Shown: positions 24,492-33,190 of the stretch, in pieces
Layout of the letters: every line of letters begins with the position of its first letter
How positions within the stretch are numbered: the stretch's first letter is position 1
Assembly (NCBI RefSeq): GCF_023715105.1
Contig: NZ_JAMBNO010000003.1
Coordinates: forward strand, 62,001 to 126,000
Source of the DNA: Hydrogenophaga intermedia
GTDB lineage: Bacteria; Pseudomonadota; Gammaproteobacteria; Burkholderiales; Burkholderiaceae_C
Direction of reading: 5' to 3'
DNA: 64,000 bases
The notes under the pieces: model-generated
Databases searched by the model: none
The model's input: the letters and a program-made list of their open reading frames with translations, nothing else
Told to the model about the DNA's origin: nothing
Program-made: the position numbers and the translations under genes

Positions 24492-26029
24492 GCGGTGTCC
24501 TCTGAATCGACTTGCGGGTCAGGCAGGGCGAGCACCCGCTCGACGAGCTGCGTCTTCACGACGCGGCCGGTCAGGTTCTTCGGAACTTCCGCCATGAAGA
24601 CCACCCGGCGTGGTTTCTTGTAGGCGGCCAGGTGGCTGGCGGCAAAGGCGGTGATCTCGTCGGCCGTCGGCCGGTGGCCGGCACGCGGCACGACGACGGC
24701 GCAGATCAATTCGGTCCAGCGGTCGTCCGGCAAGCCAACGCAATGCACTTCGGCCACGGCCGGATGGCGTTGCAGCACCTCTTCGATCTCGGATGCATGG
24801 ATGTTGATGCCACCACTCTTGATGATGTCGCGCTTGCGTCCCACGAAGTGCAGCAGCCCGTTTGCGTCAATCCGGCCCAGGTCACCGACGGTCAGGAATT
24901 CCCCGCGGCGGGTGCTCTGGGTCAACTCCGAATCCTCGAAGTACTCGTCGTACTGCGATTCGCTGCGGCAGCAGATCTCGCCGACCTCGCCCGGTGCCAC
25001 CTCGACGCCGTCTTCGCCGAGCAGCTTCAGTTCGACGCCGAAGAAGGGCCGGCCCACGCAGTTGCCTTCCAGGTGGTCGCGCACCTCCGCGCCTTTCAGG
25101 TTGGCGTAGGGGCCGACCTCGCTCGACGCGGCGTAGATGTTGAGGATCCCGTCGCCGAAGCGCTCGAGCAGCGTGCGCTTGAGGGCGCCCGACAGCGCTC
25201 CGGCGCCGGACTGGATGACGCGCAGGCTGGACAGGTCGGCTCTGTCGAAGCGCGGATGCTCGACCATCGCCTGCAGCATCGCGGGCAGCAGCATCGTCGA
25301 GTGGATACGCTCCTGCTCGATGGCGTCGATCACTGCACCGGCGTCGAAGTGTTCGTGCAACCGGACGCTGGCTCCAAGGTACAAGGGCAGCAGGGTGTAA
25401 ACGCAGCCCGCGGCAAGGCAGATCGGAAGGACGCAAAGCGTGCGGTCGTCCATGCCGAAGCCCTGCTCGATCGCGCGCTCCTCGAAACCGAAGCGCGAGC
25501 GCAAGGCGCCCTTCGGCCGGCCGGTGGTTCCCGAGGTGTGCAGCATCACGGTGTTGCCGGCGCGGCCTTCGGGCACGGGGCCTTCGGCCGCACTCAACAG
25601 CGCCTGCCAGCGCGCTGCGCCCTCCGACGCCCGAGACTCGGCGTCCGCGAACCAGATCCAGCGCCATGCCGGGGCGGCCAGCGCGTCCGCGCGCTCGGCG
25701 AAGCCCGAACCCAGAAGCACGAAGCGGGAATGCGCCGCGCGCATCCCGTGCCTGAGGTCTTCGTCGGACAGCCGGTAGTTGAGCGGCGCCGGGATCGCGC
25801 CGATGCCGGTGAGCGCAAAGTAGGCCACCAGCATGTCGGTGTGGTTGAGCGACAGCATGGGCACCTTTTCGCCCGGCGCGATGCCCAGACCAGCCAGGGC
25901 GCACATCGCCCGCTCGGTGCTCGCCAGCAACTCGGCGTAGGTGAGCGCGCTGTCGCGGAAGCGGACCGCCACGCGCCGCGGGTTGCGGCGCGCATTCAGG
26001 CGGAGCGCGTGCAGCAAGGTCATGCCCAT
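24488..26029 (-). CDS. AMP-dependent acyl-CoA synthetase/ligase
   Basis: 513 residues of the ANL superfamily. AMP-binding motif MLHTSGTTGRPKGA, the aromatic/Glu motif IYAASSEVG, VGDLGRIDANGLLHFVGRKR, IIKSGGINIHASEIEEVL and the C-terminal KNLTGRVVK with the adenylation Lys. It activates a carboxylic acid to acyl-CoA through an acyl-AMP. The start MGMTLLHAL at 26029 is chosen: GAGGAGG lies 8 bases upstream, and the longer reading from 26062 would run into the preceding gene. One of two ligases in the long operon; medium-chain or alicyclic acids are likely but unproven. Confidence 0.9.
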   Translation of the reverse strand: MGMTLLHALRLNARRNPRRVAVRFRDSALTYAELLASTERAMCALAGLGIAPGEKVPMLSLNHTDMLVAYFALTGIGAIPAPLNYRLSDEDLRHGMRAAHSRFVLLGSGFAERADALAAPAWRWIWFADAESRASEGAARWQALLSAAEGPVPEGRAGNTVMLHTSGTTGRPKGALRSRFGFEERAIEQGFGMDDRTLCVLPICLAAGCVYTLLPLYLGASVRLHEHFDAGAVIDAIEQERIHSTMLLPAMLQAMVEHPRFDRADLSSLRVIQSGAGALSGALKRTLLERFGDGILNIYAASSEVGPYANLKGAEVRDHLEGNCVGRPFFGVELKLLGEDGVEVAPGEVGEICCRSESQYDEYFEDSELTQSTRRGEFLTVGDLGRIDANGLLHFVGRKRDIIKSGGINIHASEIEEVLQRHPAVAEVHCVGLPDDRWTELICAVVVPRAGHRPTADEITAFAASHLAAYKKPRRVVFMAEVPKNLTGRVVKTQLVERVLALPDPQVDSEDTA

Positions 26030-26042
26030 CGGGATGGCCTCC

Positions 26043-27191
26043 TCAGTGGAATGCGGAGACACCGAGCACCTCGCGCCCGATGATCAGCGTTTGGATCTCG
26101 GTGGTGCCCTCCGGGATCATGCCGCCGCGGGTGTCGCGGAAGATGCGCTCGACGGGCAGTTCTTCGCTGTACCCCGAGCCGCCGTGCACCTGCAGCGCCA
26201 TGCTCGCAACTTCGTGCGCGGCCTCGGCAGCATAGAGCTTGGCGATCGAGCATTCGGTGCGCGCGCTGCCACCCTGGTCCAGCGCCCAGGCGGCACGGTA
26301 GCCGAGCGCGCGCGCCGCTTCGCAGCGCACCGTCATGTCGACGATCAGTTTCTGCACGAGCTGGAAGCCGGCGATGGGCTTGCCGAACTGCCTGCGCTGC
26401 TTTGCGTACTCAATGGACAGGTCCAGCGCGCAGCGCGCCGCACCGACCGCACCCATGGCCACGTTGAGGCGGCCGAAGTTGAGGCCCGTGAGGATCGCCT
26501 TCAGGCCTTCTCCTTCCCGGCCAAGCAGGTTGGCCTTGGGCACGACCGCATCCTGGAACGCGAGTTGCGAGGTGCCGGTGGCCCGGATGAACATCACGTC
26601 CGCGCGCCGTGCCTCGTACCGGGTCTGGGTGCGGTCAATGATGAACAGACTGATGCCGCCATCGCAGCTCGCGCTGAAGGTGCGTGCCACGAGCACGCCG
26701 AAGTCGCCATGGATGCCGTTCGTGATCCACAGCTTGCTGCCGTTGACCAGATAGTGGTCGCCGCGGTCCTCGGCGCGGGTTTCGATGCCGGCGACGTTGG
26801 AACCGTGGTTGGGCTCGGTGATCGCCATCCAGTGCTTCAACCGACCAGCCAGCAAGGGCTTGAGCCAGCTCTGTTGCTGCTGCGGCGTGCCATTTCGATG
26901 CAGCAGCTGGGCCAGGATGTTGAGTGAGTTCAGCATGACGCGCAGCGACAGCCAGCAGTAGCCGGCCTCTTCCATCAGGACGGCCCAGTCGGAGTACTGC
27001 AGCCCGAAGCCGCCCGCCTCTTCGGGCAGCAAGCCGCCGAGGTAGCCGAAAGGCTGCAGTTGCGGCAGCAGATCCCAGGCGAAGTCCCGTTGCTCCTCGC
27101 ATTCCCGGATGCGCGGCGTGACGCGGTCGCGCATGAAGCGGCGCACCGAGTCGCGCATCGCGTCCTGCTCCGGGGTGAAGCCGAAATCCAT
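26043..27191 (-). CDS. Acyl-CoA dehydrogenase
   Basis: 382 residues with the full ACAD plan: LPEEAGGFGLQYSDW, ITEPNHGSNVAGIETRA, NGSKLWITNGIHGDF, QRRQFGKPIAGFQLVQ, LQVHGGSGYSEELPVERIFRD and the active-site IPEGTTEIQTLIIGRE, where the Glu of PEGT is in the canonical MCAD position. It should therefore be a fully competent FAD-dependent dehydrogenase. ATG at 27191 follows AAGGA. It lies 12 bp after the SDR gene and 13 bp before the ligase in the long operon. Confidence 0.93.
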   Translation of the reverse strand: MDFGFTPEQDAMRDSVRRFMRDRVTPRIRECEEQRDFAWDLLPQLQPFGYLGGLLPEEAGGFGLQYSDWAVLMEEAGYCWLSLRVMLNSLNILAQLLHRNGTPQQQQSWLKPLLAGRLKHWMAITEPNHGSNVAGIETRAEDRGDHYLVNGSKLWITNGIHGDFGVLVARTFSASCDGGISLFIIDRTQTRYEARRADVMFIRATGTSQLAFQDAVVPKANLLGREGEGLKAILTGLNFGRLNVAMGAVGAARCALDLSIEYAKQRRQFGKPIAGFQLVQKLIVDMTVRCEAARALGYRAAWALDQGGSARTECSIAKLYAAEAAHEVASMALQVHGGSGYSEELPVERIFRDTRGGMIPEGTTEIQTLIIGREVLGVSAFH

Positions 27192-27203
27192 GGCGGTCCT
27201 TCT

Positions 27204-27956
27204 TCAAGTTGCGTAGCGGCCGCCGGTCACATGCAGTGTCGCGCCGGTGATGTAGCCAGCGGCCTCGCTCGCCAGGAAGGCGACCGCGGCGGCAACGTCC
27301 CTCGGCGCCCCGGGGCGCCCGAGTGGCGTGCGGGCGATCGCGTTGTCCCGGATCTTCTGGTAGTGAGGCAGATTGCGCACGCCGTCGGTTTCGATGAAGC
27401 CCGGCGCGATGGTGTTGACCGTGATGCCGTCGCGGCCGAGTTCGAGGGCGAGAGCGGCGCTGAAGCCGAGGATGCCGGCCTTTGCCGCCGAGTAGTTGGC
27501 CTGGCCGGGATTGCCCAGGTGCGCGCGCGACGAGACGTTGACGACACGGCCCCAGCGCTGCGCAGCCATCGATGGTGCCACCGCCTTGGTGCAAAGGAAG
27601 GCACCCTTCAGGACGGTGTCGACCACCGCGTCCCAGTCCGCTTCGCTGAGTTTCGTGATGCGGGCGTCCCGGGCGAAGCCGGCGTTGTTGACCAGGACGT
27701 GGACGCTGCCGAAGGCATCGAGTGCAGCCTCCATCAGGCGTTTCACGTCGGCGGAATTCGTCACGTCCGCCGGCACGGCGATGGCCTGGAAGCCGTCGCC
27801 CTTGAGCGCAGCGCAGCTGTCGGCGGTGGCTCGTGCGTCGATGTCGGTCACGACGATGCGCGCGCCTTCCTCGGCCAGCGCGCGCGCGGTTTCGGCGCCG
27901 ATGCCCCGGCCCGAGCCGGTGACGATCGCGACCTTGTCCGTCAGTCCGAGTTGCAT
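27204..27956 (-). CDS. SDR family oxidoreductase (FabG-like)
   Basis: 250 residues, close to FabG and other 3-hydroxyacyl dehydrogenases: TGSGRGIG cofactor loop, DIDAR after the second strand (Asp suggests NAD rather than NADP), NNAGFARDARI, VVNVSSRAHLGNPGQANYSA with Tyr-x3-Lys (YSAAKAG), NTIAPGFIETD. Probably oxidises a 3-hydroxyacyl-CoA. GGAGGAG precedes ATG 27956. Sits between the racemase gene (12 bp) and the acyl-CoA dehydrogenase gene (12 bp). Confidence 0.92.
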   Translation of the reverse strand: MQLGLTDKVAIVTGSGRGIGAETARALAEEGARIVVTDIDARATADSCAALKGDGFQAIAVPADVTNSADVKRLMEAALDAFGSVHVLVNNAGFARDARITKLSEADWDAVVDTVLKGAFLCTKAVAPSMAAQRWGRVVNVSSRAHLGNPGQANYSAAKAGILGFSAALALELGRDGITVNTIAPGFIETDGVRNLPHYQKIRDNAIARTPLGRPGAPRDVAAAVAFLASEAAGYITGATLHVTGGRYAT

Positions 27957-27968
27957 CGCTCCTCCAGC

Positions 27969-29069
27969 TCAGAGCAGTTCGTCATCGTGCTCGCCGATGT
28001 ACGGTGCGGGCAGGGGCCGGCGCGCCGGGGTGCGGCTGAAGCGCGGCGCCGGCGATGGCTGCACCACTCCCTGGCTTTCGAAGAAAGTCGCGCGCGCCGC
28101 GTTGTGCGGGTGGCGCGCAGCCTCGCCGGTGCTCAGCACCGGGGCGAAGCAGACGTCGGTATTCTCCAGCAGCGCACACCAGTGGGCGCTGGGCTGGCTG
28201 CGGAAGACAGCCGCCATCTTGGCCTTCAGCGACGCCCACGCGGCGGGATCGCGCTGGCGCTGGAACTCCGGGTCTTCAATTTGAAGCTTCTCGAGCAGCA
28301 GCGCATAGAACTGCGGCTCCAGGGCGCCAATGGAGATCCACTGCCCGTCGGCGCACTCGTAAGTGTCGTAGAAATGAGAACCGCCATCGAGCAGGTTGGA
28401 CTCGCGCTCGTCCTTCCAGTGGCCTATGCCACGCAGCTCGCACACGATGGAGGTGAGCAGCGCGGCGCCGTCGAGCACGGCAGCGTCGACGACCTGTCCG
28501 CGGCCTGAGTTCCTGGCTTCGAACACGCCACACATGATGCCGAAGGCAAGCATCATGCCGCCGCCGCCGAGATCGCCGACCATCGCTGCCGGCGCGATCG
28601 GTCCCCCGGCCTTGCGGCCGATGGTGGACAAGGCGCCGGACAGCGCGATGTAGTTGATGTCGTGTCCCGCTGCCTGAGCGAGCGGGCCGTCCTGGCCCCA
28701 GCCGGTCATGCGGCCATAGACCAGCCGCGGGTTCCGCGCGAGCAGCACGTCGGGCCCGAGCCCCAGACGCTCCATCACGCCCGGCCTGTAGCCTTCGATC
28801 AGCGCGTCGGCGCCGTCCAGCAGGGCCAGCACCTTGTCGCGGTCGACCGGCGACTTCAGGTCGACGGCGATGGAACGGCGGCCCCGGTGCAGGACGCTGC
28901 GCCTGCCCGCCGTCAGGAATCCCGGTGATCCGCGGTCGCGGCCCTTGTCGGACTTGCGGTCCAGGCGGATGACATCCGCACCCATATCGGCCAGCATCAT
29001 TGCGCAGAAGGGGCCGGGGCCGATGCCGCCGAACTCGATGACCTTCAGACTCTTCAAGGGACCCGTCAT
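27969..29069 (-). CDS. Alpha-methylacyl-CoA racemase
   Basis: 366 residues, clearly of the AMACR/MCR group: GGIGPGPFCAMMLADMGADV, GRRSIAVDLKSP, EGYRPGVMERLGLGPDVL, GHDINYIALSGALSTIG (His136), MVGDLGGGGMMLAFGI (Asp166), NLLDGGSHFYDTYEC and IGALEPQFYALLLEKL. The His/Asp pair is the proton-transfer dyad that epimerises the alpha-carbon of 2-methylacyl-CoAs, needed before S-specific dehydrogenation of branched chains. ATG at 29069 has GGAG 9 bases upstream. Its presence in the operon points to 2-methyl-branched substrates such as isoprenoid or sterol side-chain acids. Confidence 0.93.
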   Translation of the reverse strand: MTGPLKSLKVIEFGGIGPGPFCAMMLADMGADVIRLDRKSDKGRDRGSPGFLTAGRRSVLHRGRRSIAVDLKSPVDRDKVLALLDGADALIEGYRPGVMERLGLGPDVLLARNPRLVYGRMTGWGQDGPLAQAAGHDINYIALSGALSTIGRKAGGPIAPAAMVGDLGGGGMMLAFGIMCGVFEARNSGRGQVVDAAVLDGAALLTSIVCELRGIGHWKDERESNLLDGGSHFYDTYECADGQWISIGALEPQFYALLLEKLQIEDPEFQRQRDPAAWASLKAKMAAVFRSQPSAHWCALLENTDVCFAPVLSTGEAARHPHNAARATFFESQGVVQPSPAPRFSRTPARRPLPAPYIGEHDDELL

Positions 29070-29089
29070 TTCATGCTGCTCCGTCGCTC

Positions 29090-29971
29090 TCATCCGAGCC
29101 AACGCTTGCGCCGGCGGTAGTGCTTGACTTCCCGGAAGCTCCTGCGGACGCCTTCGCGGTCGAGTCCCAGGTAGAACTCGCGCACGTCCTCGTTGGATCG
29201 AAGTTCGGCTGCGTCGCCTTCGAGAACGATGCGCCCGCCTTCCATCACGTACCCGTAGTCGGCGATCTCGAGGGCCACCCGCGTGTTCTGCTCCACGATG
29301 AGAAGCGCCAGCCCCTGCGCCCGCAGCCGGTGCAGCACAGCGAACACCTCCTCGATCATGCGCGGCGCCAGCCCGAGCGAAGGCTCGTCGATCAGCATCA
29401 GGCGCGGCTCGGCCATGATGGCGCGGCCGATCACCAGCATCTGCTGCTCTCCGCCGGAGAGATAGCCGGCCGTCCGCGAGCGCAGATCGGCCAGCCGCGG
29501 AATGGCTGCGAACACCGCATCGAGCGCGCGCCGCATCGCCGAAGACGACCGGAACATGTGCCCGCCGATGACGAGGTTCTGCTCCACCGTCATGTGCGGC
29601 AGCACCCGCCGGCCTTCCATCACGTGGACCAGGCCGGCACGCACGATGTCGGCGGTGTCTTGTCCGCGGATCGCGCGGCCCTCGAAGTTGATTCCCCCGG
29701 CCGAGACACGGCCGTCGTCGGAGCCGATCACTCCGGAGATCGCCTTCAGCGTGGTGCTCTTGCCGGCGCCGTTCGCGCCGAGCAGCGCGACGCATCCGCC
29801 GGGGCCTACCCGGAGCGACACTCCCTTGAGCGCGAGGATCACCTCCGCGTAGAGCACCTCGACGTTCGACAGCGCCAGCAGCGGAGGGGACGGAGACGCA
29901 CCGTTTGTCTGCCGCGTGCCTGCCCCGTCGGACATGGCTTCAACATAGGCCGCCTCGCTGCCGGTCCTCAT
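29090..29971 (-). CDS. livF: ABC transporter ATP-binding protein, LivF-type
   Basis: 293 residues: Walker A GANGAGKST, Q-loop region near MEGRRVLPHMTVEQN, signature LSGGEQQ, Walker B LMLIDEPSLGLAP, and VEQN switch region, typical of LivF, one of two ATPases of branched-chain amino acid type importers. Start at 29971, 4 bp after the stop of the receptor gene; MSDGAGTRQ at 29935 is an alternative. Completes the LivHMGF set with the genes at 31247, 32303 and 35196. The gene set is woven into a catabolic operon, so the cargo is likely the organic acid rather than an amino acid. Confidence 0.9.
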   Translation of the reverse strand: MRTGSEAAYVEAMSDGAGTRQTNGASPSPPLLALSNVEVLYAEVILALKGVSLRVGPGGCVALLGANGAGKSTTLKAISGVIGSDDGRVSAGGINFEGRAIRGQDTADIVRAGLVHVMEGRRVLPHMTVEQNLVIGGHMFRSSSAMRRALDAVFAAIPRLADLRSRTAGYLSGGEQQMLVIGRAIMAEPRLMLIDEPSLGLAPRMIEEVFAVLHRLRAQGLALLIVEQNTRVALEIADYGYVMEGGRIVLEGDAAELRSNEDVREFYLGLDREGVRRSFREVKHYRRRKRWLG

Positions 29972-29975
29972 GGGC

Positions 29976-31199
29976 TCACCACTTCGGAATGGCCGGAACG
30001 GCCACATCCCCCGCTGCACGGACGACCTTCCCGTCCTTCATCGTCGCGATGTTCACCTTCGCGTTGCCGGTGGGAAACGGGTTTTCCGGGGAGAAGTCGA
30101 TGCCCGGCAACAAGCCCATCAGTTCTGCGCCGCTGAACTGTTTTCCGAGCAGCGCAGCATGCACGGCGTCGCCGGTGACCGCGGGCCCCTTGGCCTTCAC
30201 GACCGCCTCGATGGTGCGGACCGTTGTGACGGCCTGCGCCAGCCCCATGGTGGTCATCGCATTCCAACCGGACTTCAGCCCGTACTTTTCCTGCAGCATC
30301 CGGTAGAAGCGGCGTGCCGCACTGTCGTCCTCGCTGGCGTCGGCGATCGCACCAACCTCGTAATCACCCGCGAAGGCGTTGGGGTTGCCCATGGCCTTCG
30401 ACGATGCAAGCACGCCGTTGTGCAGCGACAGCACGATCGGGATGTTCTTCCCCAGGGCTTGCAGGGCCCGCTTGGTCGCCACCGCCTGGGCGGTGTTCGT
30501 CTGGATCACGATCACGTCGGTGCCGGCATTGGCCAAGCGGCGGATCTGCAACGTCAGGTCCGCGGGTTGGACCTCGGTCCAGATCGCCTCGACAAATGTG
30601 GCCTTGTCCGGGTTCGACTTGGTGTACGCCTGCAGGCCCTTGGCCATGTCGGCATAAGCGGGTGTGGCTTCCGACGTGATGATGGCCACTTTCACGGGAC
30701 GTTTGCTCTCCAGCCGCGTGCTGCGGAACCACTCGAGGAACGCCGCCGCCTCGTGCGGATAGGTCGGCCGCAGGTTCAGCGCCCACTGCCCGGGTTTCCA
30801 GCCGAATCCGTAGGCCGCCGTCCCGAACAGCATGGGCACCTTGTCTTCGGGCAAGCGTTGCTGCAGTGCAGCGGCGTCAGGGCCGCCGAGGCCCAGCACC
30901 GCGACGGGCTTCAACTCCGCCTTGATGCCGGGCCACAGACTCGCCGTCTGCGCCACGTCGTAGCGCGTGTCGTAGGTCTTCATGGCAACGCGGACCTTGA
31001 GCGACTCGCCCACTTCCTTGTTCCACCAATCGATCACTGCCTGGCGCCCGCCCTGCATTTCGTTCATCACGTTGGCGTAAGGACCCGCGAAGTCCGCCAT
31101 GGCTGCGACGTTGATCGTGGTCTGTGCTTGCGCCGCGGCAAACGGCAGTGCGGCGGCGAGCGCAGCGAAACTGCGGGCCAGAAGGGTGCGTCTTTGCAT
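29976..31199 (-). CDS. ABC transporter substrate-binding protein, LivK-type
   Basis: 407 residues with a Sec signal (RRTLLARSFAALAAALPFAA, then AQAQ; cleavage about residue 26). The periplasmic-binding type I fold follows: TINVAAMADFAGPYANVMNE, VLGLGGPDAAALQQ, KVAIITSEATPAYADMAK, DVIVIQTNTAQAV. AGGAG precedes ATG 31199. The second receptor for the ABC set; another one is encoded at 40068-41273. The ligand is unknown; proteins of this kind in aromatic or fatty acid operons often bind carboxylates. Confidence 0.92.
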   Translation of the reverse strand: MQRRTLLARSFAALAAALPFAAAQAQTTINVAAMADFAGPYANVMNEMQGGRQAVIDWWNKEVGESLKVRVAMKTYDTRYDVAQTASLWPGIKAELKPVAVLGLGGPDAAALQQRLPEDKVPMLFGTAAYGFGWKPGQWALNLRPTYPHEAAAFLEWFRSTRLESKRPVKVAIITSEATPAYADMAKGLQAYTKSNPDKATFVEAIWTEVQPADLTLQIRRLANAGTDVIVIQTNTAQAVATKRALQALGKNIPIVLSLHNGVLASSKAMGNPNAFAGDYEVGAIADASEDDSAARRFYRMLQEKYGLKSGWNAMTTMGLAQAVTTVRTIEAVVKAKGPAVTGDAVHAALLGKQFSGAELMGLLPGIDFSPENPFPTGNAKVNIATMKDGKVVRAAGDVAVPAIPKW

Positions 31200-31246
31200 G
31201 AATGCTCCTCGGTGGTGGATGCTGCGCGGCAGCGGTGCTTGCGTGG

Positions 31247-32299
31247 TTAGTGCGGGAACGGCCACAGCCGGTAACTCGCCTTGGCAATGTTCCAGCGGTG
31301 CATGAGACCCTTGGGCTCCAGCAGGAGAAAGGCGACGATGATCGCTCCCAGGAAGACGTTCATGCTTGCGAAAACAAAGTCCGAGCTCAGTGCGGGAACG
31401 CGCTCGACCAGATCGGGGCCGACCGTGGTGATCGTTTCCTGAACTGCGCGGATCAGCAAAGTGCCGACGAGCGCGCCGACGATCGATCCCATTCCGCCGA
31501 CGATCATCATCGCGATGAACCAGATCGAATGGAACAGCGTGAACTGGTCCACCGAGACAAAGCGGATCTGATACGCCCACAAGGCGCCGCCGATGCCGGC
31601 GTAGAACGCGCCGACGATGAACGCGCGGGCCTTGGTCGCGGGCACGTCGATTCCCATCATCGCGGCGGCGACATCGTCGTCCCGCACCGCCACGAAGGAG
31701 CGCCCATGGCGGCTGCGCACGATGCCGAAAGCACCGAAGATCATCACTGCGGCACCAAGGAGGAACAGCGCGTACAGCTTCCGGTCGCTGTCGAGGACCA
31801 GGGGCCCGACGGCCGCGGGCTGCAGGCTGAAGCCGTTGACGCCCCCCAGCCATGACGAGGGCAGGTTGAGCACGACGAACACGAACAGGAACTGCGCGGC
31901 GATCGTCGTCAGCGCCAGGTAGAAGCCCTTGATGCGCGCTGCAGTCAGCCCAAACGCCCAGCCGACCAGGGCCGCCAGGATGCCTCCGATCGGCACGGCC
32001 GCCCAGAATGGCAGGCCGAGCCTCACCTCCATGGCGGCAGCCCCGTAGGCCCCCACCCCCATGAAGGCCGCCTGCCCGAGGTTGATTTGTCCTGCGTACC
32101 CGGTCGTGATCTGCAGCCCGACGACGACGATCGCCGTGACGAGCATCAGATTGGCCACTGCGACCAGGCGCGGCGACGCGAACCATGGAAACAGGACCAA
32201 GGCCAGGACGAACAGCCCCAGTGCGGTCCATTGTGCGCGCGTTCGCACCAGTGAACTGTCCTGTTCGTAGCGTGTGAAGAAGATGCCGGAGGGATCCAT
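31247..32299 (-). CDS. livM: ABC transporter permease, LivM-type
   Basis: 350 residues with about eight to ten hydrophobic segments, such as ALGLFVLALVLFPWF, LMLVTAIVVVGLQITTGYAG and IWFIAMMIVGGMGSIVGALVG. The GYAGQINLGQAAFMGVGAY and VRDDDVAAAMMGIDVPATKA segments are characteristic of LivM; the latter is the coupling region facing the ATPase. Inner membrane protein. The gene follows livH with 3 bp between stop and start. Confidence 0.92.
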   Translation of the reverse strand: MDPSGIFFTRYEQDSSLVRTRAQWTALGLFVLALVLFPWFASPRLVAVANLMLVTAIVVVGLQITTGYAGQINLGQAAFMGVGAYGAAAMEVRLGLPFWAAVPIGGILAALVGWAFGLTAARIKGFYLALTTIAAQFLFVFVVLNLPSSWLGGVNGFSLQPAAVGPLVLDSDRKLYALFLLGAAVMIFGAFGIVRSRHGRSFVAVRDDDVAAAMMGIDVPATKARAFIVGAFYAGIGGALWAYQIRFVSVDQFTLFHSIWFIAMMIVGGMGSIVGALVGTLLIRAVQETITTVGPDLVERVPALSSDFVFASMNVFLGAIIVAFLLLEPKGLMHRWNIAKASYRLWPFPH

Positions 32300-32302
32300 G
32301 GC

Positions 32303-33190
32303 TCAGACTCGTTCGATGCGCCGCCAGCCGAACATCCCCGTGGGACGCACGATCAGGACGCCCAGCATGAAGATGTAGGGGACGACGGAAGCGGCGTTGC
32401 CGCCGATCAGTGGGTCGACATAAGCAGCGGTGAGACCCTGGACGACACCGACGATCAGGCCTGCCAGCAGCAGGCCCCGCAGCGACTCGAGCCCCGCGAG
32501 AAGCGCGACGGGCAGCGAGGCGAAGCCCACCTCGGACGACAGGAAAGTGAGCGACTTGCCGCTGAGGTAGACGACGGAGGCGACCACCGACATGACCCCA
32601 CCCAAAGCCCACGCAAAGGCGATGGACCGGCGCACGCTGATCCCCATGGAAAGCGCGATCTGGTGGTCTTCGGCCACGGCCGACATCGCCAGTCCGGCGC
32701 GACTGCGATTGAAGAACCAATGCAGGCCGAAGGCAAACAGCACGGCCAGAACGCCGGCGGCCAGCAGCGGGCGGGGAACGATCATTTCGCCGACGATGAT
32801 CGGTTGCAGCGGGATCAGGACCGGGAACGCGCGTTCCTGCGGTCCCCAGATCACGAGCACCAGGCCACGCATCAGGATCAGCAGGCCGATGGTGACCATG
32901 ACCATTGAAAACACGGACTCGCCGATCAGCCGGCGGAACAGCAGCCGCTCGATCGCAAGACCCACGAGGACCGAGATGGCCACGGCCGCTCCGAGTCCGA
33001 TCGCAGGGTGCATTCCCCGGGAGGCGATGGCCCACCAGACCAGGAAGGCTCCAAGCACCAGCATCTCGCCCACGGCCATGTTGAAGACCTTGCTGGCGCG
33101 GTAGATGACAACGAAGCCCATCGCGACCAGGGCGTAGAGCAGGCCGAGAAGGGCGCCGTTGAGGGCGTAGTTGAAGAACTCGATGATCAT
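32303..33190 (-). CDS. livH: ABC transporter permease, LivH-type
   Basis: 295 residues, highly hydrophobic, with LivH features: NGALLGLLYALVAMGFVVIY at the N-terminus, KVFNMAVGEMLVLGAFL, AEDHQIALSMGISVRRSIAF (coupling loop) and GFASLPVALLAGLESLRGLL. Partner of LivM in the inner membrane. ATG at 33190 overlaps the stop of the ligase gene (ATGA), showing ligase and transporter are co-translated. Confidence 0.93.
   Translation of the reverse strand: MIIEFFNYALNGALLGLLYALVAMGFVVIYRASKVFNMAVGEMLVLGAFLVWWAIASRGMHPAIGLGAAVAISVLVGLAIERLLFRRLIGESVFSMVMVTIGLLILMRGLVLVIWGPQERAFPVLIPLQPIIVGEMIVPRPLLAAGVLAVLFAFGLHWFFNRSRAGLAMSAVAEDHQIALSMGISVRRSIAFAWALGGVMSVVASVVYLSGKSLTFLSSEVGFASLPVALLAGLESLRGLLLAGLIVGVVQGLTAAYVDPLIGGNAASVVPYIFMLGVLIVRPTGMFGWRRIERV

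Noticed and set aside
29976-33035. 1019-codon minus-strand frame seeming to fuse permease and receptor
   Set aside because: The N-terminal part is an out-of-frame reading of livM and livH; the receptor begins with its own signal peptide at 31199.
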